Part shown: one piece after another, positions 49,500 to 58,363 of the stretch | Position numbering within the stretch: position 1 is the stretch's first letter | Layout of the letters: the number at the start of each line of letters is the position of its first letter | Assembly: GCF_004331075.1 (NCBI RefSeq) | Contig: NZ_SJNX01000001.1 | Coordinates: 457,809 to 521,808, forward strand | DNA: 64,000 nucleotides | DNA from: Acinetobacter brisouioides | GTDB lineage: Bacteria > Pseudomonadota > Gammaproteobacteria > Pseudomonadales > Moraxellaceae | Reading direction: 5' to 3' | Program-made: the position numbers and the translations under genes | Notes under the pieces: generated by a model | Told to the model about the DNA's origin: nothing | What the model saw: the letters and a program-made list of their open reading frames with translations, nothing else | Database searches by the model: none

Positions 49500-50321
49500 T
49501 TAATGCGTGGTCTGTAAAAGTTGTATCACACCCTGATAAATAAAATAACTCCCCACGGTAAAAAGTAAGCCGCTGAAACATCTTTTCAGTGTAGCGGGTG
49601 ACAAGGCATGTGCCACTTTGGCACCAAATTTAGCTGTAACAAAGCTCATGATACTAATGCCAATAAAAGCATAAATATGGACATAACCAATTGCATGTGG
49701 AATGTGTATAGTCTGTTTTGCCCCGAACCACATAAAGCCAATTGCACCTGCAACTGCAATCGGAAAACCACAAGCAGCCGATGTAGCCACCGCCTTTTGG
49801 ATCACTACACCGTGTTTGTTTAAGTACGGTACAGTCAGTGAACCGCCACCAATCCCAAAAATCGCAGAAGCTACCCCAATACCTGAACCCGCAAGTGCCT
49901 GTTGCCAAGCTGTTGGTAAATTCTTCGAAGTATCAACCTGTTGTTTTGCACCAAAGAACATGCGCTGTGACACCCAAAGCGCAAACACCCCAATAATGAG
50001 TTGCAAACTATGTCCTGATAAAACATCGGCAACGCCTGCCCCTAAAAATGAACCAATCACCAAACCTGGAGCAATATTACGCACCACCGACCACATCACC
50101 GCGCCTTTTTGATGATGCGCCATAATCGAACTTAAAGAGGTAACCATAATGGTCGCAAGCGATGTACCGAGTGCCATGTGCATAATGACATTGGGATCAT
50201 AATGCTGCTGGGTAAACACCATATATAAAATTGGCACAATAATCAGACCGCCACCTACCCCGAACAGTCCTGCGGCAAAACCTGCAATTGCACCAATCAG
50301 TAAATATATGATTAACTCCAT
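49500..50321 (-). CDS. TauE/SafE family membrane transporter
   Basis: 273 residues with about eight membrane helices. Two repeats carry the family pattern: AGFAAGLFGVGGGLIIVPIL near the N-terminus and IGVASAIFGIGGGSLTVPYL in the middle. Members export sulfite, sulfoacetate or related anions; the substrate here is unknown. The frame opens at 50369 and overlaps birA, but the ATG at 50321 begins at the first membrane helix. Confidence 0.88.
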   Translation of the reverse strand: MELIIYLLIGAIAGFAAGLFGVGGGLIIVPILYMVFTQQHYDPNVIMHMALGTSLATIMVTSLSSIMAHHQKGAVMWSVVRNIAPGLVIGSFLGAGVADVLSGHSLQLIIGVFALWVSQRMFFGAKQQVDTSKNLPTAWQQALAGSGIGVASAIFGIGGGSLTVPYLNKHGVVIQKAVATSAACGFPIAVAGAIGFMWFGAKQTIHIPHAIGYVHIYAFIGISIMSFVTAKFGAKVAHALSPATLKRCFSGLLFTVGSYFIYQGVIQLLQTTH

Positions 50322-50348
50322 CTTATGTTTTCCCATGAATTGTTGATT

Positions 50349-51110
50349 ATGGATGCGGATACTCGCCAATTACAGCAACTGTTAGAACAGTCGAACTGTA
50401 CCCCTGATATTGTATTGCTCAAACACAGCACGACATCGACCAATGACGATGTGCGCGCACTTGCCCAGCAAGGCATGCATACTGCCCTTGTTTGCAGTGA
50501 AATACAAACCCAAGGTCGTGGGCAACATCAAAGACAGTGGCTGTCGCCCCAAGGCAACATCTATTTAAGCACACTCATTAACACCGAAACAGCGATTGAT
50601 GGGCGTTTGGCACTTGAAGTTGCACTGAACCTGCTTCACATGCCTATACTGAAAGACTTTAATTTACAAATCAAATGGCCCAATGATCTATATAGTCATC
50701 AAGGTAAATGGGGTGGCATTTTAGTTGAGCCGATTTCTGCTCATCAGGCGATTGTCGGGGTTGGCATCAATATTATTACGCCGCCTGATCTGCAAAACCT
50801 TGATCAAGCCGTGACTTCATTAAGTGAATTGGGTTTGCACAATCGTAGTCGTATTGAACTGATTCACGACATCTATGTCGCGATTCAGCAGGCAAGTACA
50901 TGGTTCAATCATGGCTGCTACAACTTGGCAGAACGCTTTAACCATGTAGCAATGTTTAAAGGACAATCGGTCAGTTTTGAGCATCAACAGGGTGTTGCTG
51001 AAGGGATATTCCTCGGGATTCAAAATGATGGCGGGATTGTACTCGATACGGCACAAGGTCAGACTGCGTACTATCAGGGACGTTTGCGCCCATTTCCTTC
51101 AGCACAGTAA
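50349..51110 (+). CDS. birA: Biotin-[acetyl-CoA carboxylase] ligase, monofunctional
   Basis: 253 residues. It has the biotin ligase core: STNDDVRALAQQG, the adenylate loop TQGRGQHQRQWLSPQGNIYLS, IKWPNDLYSHQGKWGGILVE and GVGINI, with an SH3-like C-terminal domain. The N-terminal DNA-binding domain of E. coli BirA is absent, so it cannot repress bio genes directly. The frame starts at 50325 (ATG) with a second ATG at 50349; neither has a good ribosome site. It forms a pair with coaX, as in many gammaproteobacteria. Confidence 0.92.
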   Translation: MDADTRQLQQLLEQSNCTPDIVLLKHSTTSTNDDVRALAQQGMHTALVCSEIQTQGRGQHQRQWLSPQGNIYLSTLINTETAIDGRLALEVALNLLHMPILKDFNLQIKWPNDLYSHQGKWGGILVEPISAHQAIVGVGINIITPPDLQNLDQAVTSLSELGLHNRSRIELIHDIYVAIQQASTWFNHGCYNLAERFNHVAMFKGQSVSFEHQQGVAEGIFLGIQNDGGIVLDTAQGQTAYYQGRLRPFPSAQ

Positions 51111-51122
51111 TCCGAGAGTATT

Positions 51123-51875
51123 ATGCAAAATTTATGGCTCGATATTGGTAACACACGCCTAAAATACTGGATTACCCAAGGTCAAGAGGTCATTGAACAC
51201 GGCGCAGAACTGCATTTGCAATCGCCTGCCGACTTGCTGCTGGGTTTAGTTCATCACTTTAAAGCGATGCAGATTAGCCGAATCGGAATTTCCTCAGTTC
51301 TGGATAAAAAAAACAATGATCGGATTAGTCGTATTTTAAAACGCCTCAACGCACCATTGGCGATAGCCAAAGTACAGCATGAATACGCAGGCTTACACTG
51401 TGGTTATGATGATATTCAGCAACTCGGGATTGACCGTTGGCTACAGCTTCTGGCAGTTGCTGCACCCGAACAGGATCTGTGCGTGATTGGTTGTGGGACG
51501 GCATTGACGATTGACCTGACCCAAGGCATGCAGCATTTGGGTGGCTATATTTTACCTAATCTATATTTACAACGTAATTCACTGATTCAAAATACCAAAG
51601 GCATTAAAATTCCTGATTCGGCATTTGAGCATTTGGAACCCGGACGAACGACCGTGGATTGTGTACATCATGGTATTTTGTTTGGGCTCATTAGCACCAT
51701 TCAGAAAATTCTGGAACAATCGCCGCGTAAGCTGATTTTAACAGGTGGCGATGCTGCATTATTCGCCCGTTTTTTACAAGAGTATCAACCTGCTGTAGAA
51801 ACAGACTTGTTATTAAAAGGGCTACAACATTATATTTCACACCACAAGAACAACGAATCAACAGAGGGATCATGA
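51123..51875 (+). CDS. coaX: Type III pantothenate kinase
   Basis: 250 residues of the ASKHA fold. The phosphate motif [13 protein letters not shown] starts the protein; [20 protein letters not shown] and the C-terminal [13 protein letters not shown] follow. It starts CoA synthesis from pantothenate, needs a monovalent cation, and is not inhibited by CoA. It follows birA by 12 bp and overlaps the next lipoprotein gene. Confidence 0.95.
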   Translation: MQNLWLDIGNTRLKYWITQGQEVIEHGAELHLQSPADLLLGLVHHFKAMQISRIGISSVLDKKNNDRISRILKRLNAPLAIAKVQHEYAGLHCGYDDIQQLGIDRWLQLLAVAAPEQDLCVIGCGTALTIDLTQGMQHLGGYILPNLYLQRNSLIQNTKGIKIPDSAFEHLEPGRTTVDCVHHGILFGLISTIQKILEQSPRKLILTGGDAALFARFLQEYQPAVETDLLLKGLQHYISHHKNNESTEGS

Positions 51876-52579
51876 TGAAAAGCAATTATAAAATTTTGTC
51901 TATACTGGCCTGTGGTCTCGCATTATCCGCTTGCCAAAGCACGACTGTACCCTCTGCACCTGCTCCAACCAGTTTAGGTAGTAGTGCAGCCTCCGAGCAA
52001 TCGGTGATTGCCTACTTTTCTTCGATGCAGACAGGCGGCATTTTGTTGCTCAATAGTCGCTCTGCCGATGTATATCGGGTGTTAATCAAACATGACGAGC
52101 GCGGTTATTGGGTACAGGACTTTTATCAGGCATCACACCACCCACAGTCTAGCCCAGTCTTGCTGACCAACCCCGCAGATTTAAACAAGATTTCCCCGAC
52201 ATCGGTTGTCGGTGATTTAACTCTGTATTACCGTAATGGACAGGTCTATCAACGTGCAACGTATAATGCCCAGCATCGACCAATGGGTCAGGCAACCACT
52301 TATAATCCTCAAGGCAAGCTGATCGTACAGGAAGAAAACCGTGCTGATGGTTCGTATTCGGGGCGTTTTTGGTATGCAGAAACTCTGCATCAGGCGCTTA
52401 GCTTGGAGATGAATACCAAAAATCAGGTGACTATGGCAAAAGGTTGGGACCAACAACAGCATGCGATCCCTAGCAATCAGTGCTTTGCTGAAAAAACCTT
52501 AAATCCAAAAAATCAGCAAGATCAATGCTATCAGTTGCTGATACAGCTTTATCAAACGAGTGCCACCATGGCAGATTAA
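51875..52579 (+). CDS. Uncharacterised exported lipoprotein (paralogue 1)
   Basis: 234 residues. The lipoprotein signal reads ILSILACGLALSACQS with cleavage before the cysteine of LSAC. The mature part has VIAYFSSMQ, GYWVQDFYQA, VVGDLTLYYRNGQVYQRATYN, a GKLIVQEENRADG repeat resembling MORN/YwqK-type strands, and CFAEKTLNPKNQ near the end. It resembles the next gene along its length. The ATG at 51875 is better placed than 51872 relative to GAGGG; it overlaps the coaX stop. I do not recognise a named family or function. Confidence 0.8.
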   Translation: MKSNYKILSILACGLALSACQSTTVPSAPAPTSLGSSAASEQSVIAYFSSMQTGGILLLNSRSADVYRVLIKHDERGYWVQDFYQASHHPQSSPVLLTNPADLNKISPTSVVGDLTLYYRNGQVYQRATYNAQHRPMGQATTYNPQGKLIVQEENRADGSYSGRFWYAETLHQALSLEMNTKNQVTMAKGWDQQQHAIPSNQCFAEKTLNPKNQQDQCYQLLIQLYQTSATMAD

Positions 52580-52589
52580 AGCTGTTCTT

Positions 52590-52622
52590 GCCCAAGTCAG
52601 ATTTGGCTTGGGCATTTTTTAT
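52590..52622 (+). terminator. Terminator between the two exported paralogues
   Basis: GCCCAAG (52590-52596) / CTTGGGC (52607-52613), 10-nt loop, then A and a T run. It is about 10 nt after the first gene, so the second likely has its own promoter or depends on read-through. Confidence 0.85.
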
Positions 52623-52644
52623 GCTATTTGAATGATGAACAACA

Positions 52645-53343
52645 ATGAAAAAAATACTTTTAACTGCCCTATTGGCGTGTCATTTGGTCATTCCCATGAC
52701 TGTGTCGGCAAAAACCATTAACAACATATTACCAACATCAAACTCGGTTCAAAAAAACCAGATTATTGCTTACTTTTCCCCAATTACTTGGGGCAATGAA
52801 TATTCGGCCAAGGCCTTAACTAAAGGTTATTATCGTGTTTTTTTAGACAAAAATGCACAAGGTCAGTATCTGGTACAGGATTTTTATACCCAAACTCGAA
52901 CCCCGCAGTCTGCTCCTTTCTGGTTGAGCAAGCCTGAAGATTTGCATAGTTTTGATCCCACTTCGGTCACAGGTGAGCTGAAACTATATTATGTAACGGG
53001 GGAAGTATTTTTTACGACTCAATACAATCAACAGCAGCAACTCATTGGGCCTAGCCAACTGTTGAATCGTCAAGGTCAACTGCTTTCACAAGAGACGATA
53101 TATGCAGATGGTTCAACGCAAAGCGATTACTGGTATCACCCAAATGTACCTGCTTTAAAAGTAAAATTTGATTCAAATGGAAAAATTTTACAGGCGCAAG
53201 GTTGGGACACTGAAGGTAAAGCTATTGCGGCCAACGAATGTTTTGCTGAAAAAACGCTAGAACCTAAAAATCAACTAGATACCTGTTATTTGATCATGAA
53301 CTTGCTGAATGATCGTAACCAAACACTTATTGAAGAGCCATAA
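52645..53343 (+). CDS. Uncharacterised exported protein (paralogue 2)
   Basis: 232 residues. The signal peptide is MKKILLTALLACHLVIPMTVSA with no lipobox cysteine, so it should be soluble in the periplasm or secreted. It shares with its upstream neighbour IIAYFSPI, YLVQDFYTQTRTPQSAPF, VTGELKLYYVTGEVFFTTQYN, ETIYADGS and GWDTEGKAI with NECFAEKTLEPKNQLDTCY. The two conserved cysteines near the C-terminus could form a disulfide. Function is unknown; it arose by tandem duplication with one copy changing its membrane anchoring. Confidence 0.8.
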   Translation: MKKILLTALLACHLVIPMTVSAKTINNILPTSNSVQKNQIIAYFSPITWGNEYSAKALTKGYYRVFLDKNAQGQYLVQDFYTQTRTPQSAPFWLSKPEDLHSFDPTSVTGELKLYYVTGEVFFTTQYNQQQQLIGPSQLLNRQGQLLSQETIYADGSTQSDYWYHPNVPALKVKFDSNGKILQAQGWDTEGKAIAANECFAEKTLEPKNQLDTCYLIMNLLNDRNQTLIEEP

Positions 53344-53371
53344 AAAAGAGGCGCAATGTGCGCCTCTTTTT
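53342..53371. terminator. Bidirectional terminator between paralogue 2 and ffh
   Basis: GAGGCGCA and TGCGCCTC form the stem around an ATG loop, with A6 before and T5 after. It serves both convergent transcripts. Confidence 0.92.
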
Positions 53372-53383
53372 ATACAGAAAATT

Positions 53384-54796
53384 TTATTTTTTCTGGTCGT
53401 TGCCACCAAATAATGGCCCCATACCACCGCCACCGCCACCGAACTGCTTTTGCATACCGCTGAGTGAACGCATCATTTTGCCCAAACCTGACGGATTGGC
53501 AAATTTCTTCATCATTTTCGCCATTTGTGCATGTTGCTTGATCAATTTATTGACTTCGGCGACATCCATACCACAGCCTGCTGCAATACGTTTTTTACGG
53601 CTTGGGTTCATTAAGTCTGGGTTACGGCGCTCTTTGAGCGTCATCGACAAAATGATGGCTTCCATCTTTTTAACTTGCTTTTCAGGATTGGCTTGCTGAA
53701 TAGCTTGCTGTAAACCTGCACCGCTCATGCCAGGCAACTTATCCAAGAAGCCCATCATACCGCCCATTTTACTCATTTGCTCAAATTGCGTCAGCATATC
53801 TTCAAAGTTGAAGCTGCCGCCTTTTTGCAATTTTTTCGCCATTTTTTCGGCTTTTTCTTTGTCGAGTTTGCGTTCAACTTCCTCAACCAAAGACAATACA
53901 TCGCCCATACCCAAAATACGCTGGGCAATACGTTCTGGGTGGAATGGTTCTAGGGCATCAAGTTTTTCACCCATCCCCAAGAACTTGATCGGCTTGCCAG
54001 TAATGGCACGCACTGAAAGCGCTGCACCACCGCGTGCATCACCATCAGTTTTAGTGAGAATTACACCCGTCAGTGGCAAAGCATCATTAAAGGCTTTTGC
54101 TGTATTTGCCGCATCCTGACCTGTCATGGCATCGACCACAAACAGAGTTTCAGTCGGTTTAACGGCCGCGTGTAATTCTTTAATTTCGCCCATCATGTTT
54201 TCATCGATGTGCAAACGACCTGCAGTATCGACAATCAACACATCAGCAAATTTAATTTTCGCCTGTTCAATCGCACGATTGACAATATCAATCGGTTTTT
54301 CATCTGCACTTGATGGAATAAATTCTGCACCAACTTCAGCAGAAACTGTTTCCAACTGTTTAATCGCCGCAGGGCGATAGACGTCGGCAGAAACGGTCAT
54401 GACTTTTTTCTTTTGACGTTCTTTTAAGAAGCGCGCCAATTTTGCTGCAGTAGTGGTTTTACCCGCACCCTGCAAACCAGCCAATAACACTACCACTGGA
54501 GGTTTTGCTGCCAAATCCAGGCTTTGGTTTTCCTCACCCATCATTTTGGTCAGTTCGTCATGAACAATTTTGACAAAAGCCTGTCCTGGAGACAGTTGGC
54601 TCATGACTTCTTGTCCAAGTGCCTGTTCCTTAACTTTCGCGATAAACTCACGGGTTACAGGTAAGGCAACATCTGCCTCTAGAAGTGCCATACGCACTTC
54701 TCGCAGGGTGTCTTTAATATTGTCTTCGGTCAGTTGTCCTGTACCGGTAACATTTCTTAAACTCTGTGAGAGTCGTTCTGTTAAGGTGTCAAACAT
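53384..54796 (-). CDS. ffh: Signal recognition particle protein
   Basis: 470 residues. After the N domain, the GTPase carries GLQGAGKTTTAAKLA (G1), VDTAGRLHIDE (G3) and LTKTDGDARGG (G4). The methionine-rich M domain begins around residue 325, and the tail is glycine-rich. It binds 4.5S RNA and signal sequences on ribosomes. It is divergent from ypjD, a common arrangement. Confidence 0.97.
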   Translation of the reverse strand: MFDTLTERLSQSLRNVTGTGQLTEDNIKDTLREVRMALLEADVALPVTREFIAKVKEQALGQEVMSQLSPGQAFVKIVHDELTKMMGEENQSLDLAAKPPVVVLLAGLQGAGKTTTAAKLARFLKERQKKKVMTVSADVYRPAAIKQLETVSAEVGAEFIPSSADEKPIDIVNRAIEQAKIKFADVLIVDTAGRLHIDENMMGEIKELHAAVKPTETLFVVDAMTGQDAANTAKAFNDALPLTGVILTKTDGDARGGAALSVRAITGKPIKFLGMGEKLDALEPFHPERIAQRILGMGDVLSLVEEVERKLDKEKAEKMAKKLQKGGSFNFEDMLTQFEQMSKMGGMMGFLDKLPGMSGAGLQQAIQQANPEKQVKKMEAIILSMTLKERRNPDLMNPSRKKRIAAGCGMDVAEVNKLIKQHAQMAKMMKKFANPSGLGKMMRSLSGMQKQFGGGGGGMGPLFGGNDQKK

Positions 54797-54941
54797 TGCA
54801 AATTCCGCTTAAAATGGTCTGTTGCAAAAAAATCTTTCTCAAAAATAGAAAATTTATGCATGAAATGCTATAGGATACTTGAGTTCACATCGAAATTATA
54901 TCGCATAGCATGAATATTCATTATTCCAACAAAGGTTTGAC

Positions 54942-55748
54942 ATGATCAGTCTCCCCTTGGTGTACACGATACTGGCTTTAATCGCTTATACCACTGGTTT
55001 TTGGTACTCCTTTATGCACTTATTGGCGAAGCGTGAGCCAAACCGTTGGTTTATTGGCATCATTCTGAGCATAGGTCTGTTGTTACATGGCTATATTTTA
55101 GAACATGACATGTTAACAACACATGGGGTCAATTACGACGTTTTCAACTTAATGTCGTTTACTTCTGGTTTAATGCTGCTATTAAGCGCAGTATACAGCA
55201 CCTATCGTCCCGTGATTGCCCTGAATTTACTGGGCATTCCTGTCGCTGCGACAGGGCTTATTTTTGGTTTTGCATTTAGCCATCCCGATCAGTTTACTGA
55301 AGAACACTCTCTTGGGTTGGATGTTCACATCATTTTGTCGCTGTCAGCTTATGCTGTATTGCTCATGGCCACCATTCAAGCAGTACTGATGTGGTTCCAA
55401 GACCGCGAACTCAAGAAAAAACAAAAACGCCTGTGGGTCAACTTGTTACCGCCTTTTCAAGTCATGGAGTCGCTGTTATTTGACATGCTCATGACAGGCT
55501 TTGTGGTCTTAACCATTGCTTTAGGCTTTGGGTTCTTCACCGTAGACAGCTTTTTGGGACAACATCTGGCACACAAAACACTGTTTAGTATTATTTCATG
55601 GTTTGTTTATGGGGTGCTGTTGGTTGGACATTTTAAATTTGGCTGGCGTGGGCAAAAAGCCATTCGCTTTACCCTGATCGGTTTTGCGCTACTGGCAGTC
55701 GGTTTTATTGGTAGTAAATTTATTCTGGAAATGATTTTAGGTCGTTAA
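54942..55748 (+). CDS. ypjD: CcsA-family inner-membrane protein YpjD
   Basis: 268 residues with eight predicted membrane helices. The CcsA/CcmC-type core is visible (NLMSFTSGLMLLLSAVYS, LGLDVHIILSLSAYAVLLMA, FGFFTVDSFLGQHLAHKTLFS), with conserved histidines but without the full WWD heme motif. The family is linked to cytochrome c assembly-type transport, but the role of YpjD is not established. Confidence 0.88.
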   Translation: MISLPLVYTILALIAYTTGFWYSFMHLLAKREPNRWFIGIILSIGLLLHGYILEHDMLTTHGVNYDVFNLMSFTSGLMLLLSAVYSTYRPVIALNLLGIPVAATGLIFGFAFSHPDQFTEEHSLGLDVHIILSLSAYAVLLMATIQAVLMWFQDRELKKKQKRLWVNLLPPFQVMESLLFDMLMTGFVVLTIALGFGFFTVDSFLGQHLAHKTLFSIISWFVYGVLLVGHFKFGWRGQKAIRFTLIGFALLAVGFIGSKFILEMILGR

Positions 55749-55813
55749 TCCTGCCCAATCACCCTAGACAGCGTTGTACAATTTGCGTATAACGCTGTTT
55801 TTATTTTAGGGCA

Positions 55814-56758
55814 ATGCCATTGAAACTAATTCTTGCACCCATGGAAGGCTTAACCGATCCGATTATGCGTGATGTGCTAACGCATGTAGGCAGTTTTGAC
55901 TGGTGTGTTACAGAATTTATTCGAGTCACCGATAGTCTGTTGCCTGAGCATATTTATGATAGCTACTGCCCTGAACTAAAAAATGGTGGTAAAACTGCTG
56001 CTGGTACGCCCGTACATGTGCAATTTTTAGGAAATAATCCCGACATGCTCGCAGCCAATGCCGTCCGTGCAGTTGAACTCGGCGCACCTGCGATTGACCT
56101 GAATTTTGGCTGTCCTGCCAAAACAGTGAATCGTCACCGTGGCGGTTCGGTATTACTCGATGAACCCGATGTAGTGCATCTACTGGTGAAAGCCGTTCGT
56201 GATGCGGTGCCTGCACATATTCCAGTGTCTGCCAAAATGCGCTTGGGTTATCTCGATGAAAACCACACCATGGACAACGCACATGCGATTGAAGATGCGG
56301 GTGCAAGCTGGCTCACGGTACATGCTCGCACCAAAGCTGATGGTTATACCCCACCTGCCTACTGGGAAAAAATTCGACCTATTCGCGAAGCACTAAAAAT
56401 CAACGTAATTGCTAATGGCGAGATCTGGAATTATCAGCATGCACAGGCATGCCAAGCCCAGTCTGGCTGTGAAGATTTAATGCTTGGACGCGGTGCAGTG
56501 ACTACCCCTGATTTAACCCAGTGTATTCGGCAAAAATCCGATCATGCACTCTTGTCTTGGCAAGATTTGGTTGAACTGCAAATTCGCTTTTTAAACGGCC
56601 CAAGTAAAACCGAAATTGGCATGGTCGGACGTTACAAACAATGGCTGGGCATGATGAGCAAAGCCTACCCTGAAGCCAAACAACTTTGGGATGAAGTCAA
56701 ACGTATAAAAATCCTTGAAGATGTGATTCAGCAACTACAGCGCAGCACTCAAGGCTGA
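55814..56758 (+). CDS. dusC: tRNA-dihydrouridine(16) synthase DusC
   Basis: 314 residues, FMN TIM barrel. ILAPMEGLTDPIMRDVLT, VQFLGNNPDML, the active cysteine in LNFGCPAKTVNRHRGGSVLL and MLGRGAVTTPDL are visible. The DusC subgroup is indicated by FEWCV-like FDWCVTEFIRV. It reduces U16 in tRNA. Its last 24 bases overlap the end of the convergent lysR gene. Confidence 0.92.
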   Translation: MPLKLILAPMEGLTDPIMRDVLTHVGSFDWCVTEFIRVTDSLLPEHIYDSYCPELKNGGKTAAGTPVHVQFLGNNPDMLAANAVRAVELGAPAIDLNFGCPAKTVNRHRGGSVLLDEPDVVHLLVKAVRDAVPAHIPVSAKMRLGYLDENHTMDNAHAIEDAGASWLTVHARTKADGYTPPAYWEKIRPIREALKINVIANGEIWNYQHAQACQAQSGCEDLMLGRGAVTTPDLTQCIRQKSDHALLSWQDLVELQIRFLNGPSKTEIGMVGRYKQWLGMMSKAYPEAKQLWDEVKRIKILEDVIQQLQRSTQG

Positions 56759-57640
56759 ACTTTGTTCATAAACTGCAACTTGTTGTTTAAGCCAGTCTAA
56801 AAATAGATGGGTTTCAGGTTGTACGGTCTGCCCTTCGGGAATCACACTCCAATACGCCCACGGATATGCTGCTACAGTCTTCGAAATTTTCTTGAGCACA
56901 CCTTGCTGCACCAAATCAAACACCACACTCTTACGCTCCAAAGCAATGCCTAAACCACGGCGCAACATTTCAATCACCACATTGGAGTCATTGACTTGCA
57001 ATAAGGTCTGCTCAGGCAAAGTCAATTGAGTTTGTTCACACCACAAATTCCATGCTTCCATTGATGAAATTATAGGGGTTTCAATAATCTGCTGATCAGA
57101 AAAATACAGTCGTCCCTGTTGGAAATCGGTAGCTGCGACCACCCATAATTCATCATAGAACAAGAGATCTTTCTGCGCTGCCGCCCGCCAGTCGCCATTA
57201 CCCATACGAATCGCGATATCTGCATGTTGTTCAGTCAGATCACTAACTGTTAAATTAACCTGCAATTTTAGTCGAATCTGTGGGTACTGTTGGCGAAAAT
57301 CTAGCAGCCGAGGCGCAAGCCAATGTGCGGCAAAGGACGGTAAAGTTGCAATCACCAGTTCAGCCTGACGAGGATTACTTTTGAGCTGAAAGGTCGCATC
57401 TTCCAGTGATTTCAATGCATCACGAATTTGAATCGCATATAAACGTCCATCTTCTGAAACCATAATTTTCTTGGCTTGGCGCTGTAATAACTGTCGCCCC
57501 AAATAAGCTTCCAGTGCCTTGATCTGCTGACTAATGGCCGAATGTGAAACATGCAGTTCTGCTGCGGCTTGAGTAAAACTCCCCAATCGACTAACTGCTT
57601 CAAAGCTTTTCAGCATCTGTAATGATGGCAATTGTGCCAT
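56735..57640 (-). CDS. LysR-family transcriptional regulator (GcvA-like)
   Basis: 301 residues. The helix-turn-helix reads LKSFEAVSRLGSFTQAAAEL then HVSHSAISQQIKALEAYLG, followed by a periplasmic-binding-type effector domain. The ATG at 57640 has AGGA 8 nt before it; the frame opens at 57688. It is divergent from a GST gene with a 96-bp shared promoter region, which makes the GST gene its likely target. Confidence 0.9.
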   Translation of the reverse strand: MAQLPSLQMLKSFEAVSRLGSFTQAAAELHVSHSAISQQIKALEAYLGRQLLQRQAKKIMVSEDGRLYAIQIRDALKSLEDATFQLKSNPRQAELVIATLPSFAAHWLAPRLLDFRQQYPQIRLKLQVNLTVSDLTEQHADIAIRMGNGDWRAAAQKDLLFYDELWVVAATDFQQGRLYFSDQQIIETPIISSMEAWNLWCEQTQLTLPEQTLLQVNDSNVVIEMLRRGLGIALERKSVVFDLVQQGVLKKISKTVAAYPWAYWSVIPEGQTVQPETHLFLDWLKQQVAVYEQSSALSAAL

Positions 57641-57736
57641 GTAAGTCTTCCTTACAGCCTGTGTTAGAAATACGAAAATCACCAGCAAATTATCTGTGTA
57701 AACTAATAAAAACCTTATGAAACACAGAGATTCACC

Positions 57737-58321
57737 ATGAAACTTTATGGAATACTTGATTCACCTTTTGTACGGCGTGTTGCGATTAGCCTAGCGAGCC
57801 AACAGGTCAATTTTGAGCTGATTCAATTATCGGTCTTTTCCACTTTTAACGAATTTTCCCAAATCAACCCTGTAGTCAAAGCACCGACCCTGCTGTTGGA
57901 AGATGGCACGTATCTGATGGATTCGACTCTCATTCTGCAATATCTTGAACATCAGCAAAAGCTTAGCTTCTTTGCATTATCAGCTCAAGGTTATCAACTT
58001 TTGGGCCTGATTTTAGCTTTGGCAGAAAAAGCCGTGCAATATGTCTATGAAACTCAGTTGCGTGAAGAAAAACTACAAAATCCTGTATGGAAACAACGGG
58101 TCTTACTCCAAGCTGAAAAAGCTTGCCAAGCCATTGAACAGCAAATTCAAGGCTATCCATTTAGCCTAACAGATCAGGTCTGTATCAGCCTTGCAATTGT
58201 TTGGACATTTATCCAGAAAAAACTCACAGGGCTGATTGCTGAAGTGAACTATCCACACATCACCCAACTACAGCAACAGATGGAACAGACTGAGGTTTTT
58301 CAGCGCTATGCCTATCCGTAG
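57737..58321 (+). CDS. Glutathione S-transferase family protein
   Basis: 194 residues. The thioredoxin-like N-terminal domain reads MKLYGILDSPFVRRVAISLA, with the cis-proline region VVKAPTLLLEDGTYLMDSTLILQYLE and the Asp-Ser (DS) glutathione-binding pair. A helical C-terminal domain follows. It is shorter than usual (about 200-220). Substrate is unknown; it is divergent from the LysR gene. Confidence 0.88.
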   Translation: MKLYGILDSPFVRRVAISLASQQVNFELIQLSVFSTFNEFSQINPVVKAPTLLLEDGTYLMDSTLILQYLEHQQKLSFFALSAQGYQLLGLILALAEKAVQYVYETQLREEKLQNPVWKQRVLLQAEKACQAIEQQIQGYPFSLTDQVCISLAIVWTFIQKKLTGLIAEVNYPHITQLQQQMEQTEVFQRYAYP

Positions 58322-58332
58322 GCTTAACCAAT

Positions 58333-58360
58333 TGAGGGATGCTTTGCTTCACATCCCTCA
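58333..58360. terminator. Hairpin between convergent GST and DUF1176 genes
   Basis: TGAGGGATG (58333-58341) / CATCCCTCA (58352-58360), 10-nt loop. T runs are weak. Its location between two converging genes suggests shared termination. Confidence 0.55.
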
Positions 58361-58363
58361 CAC

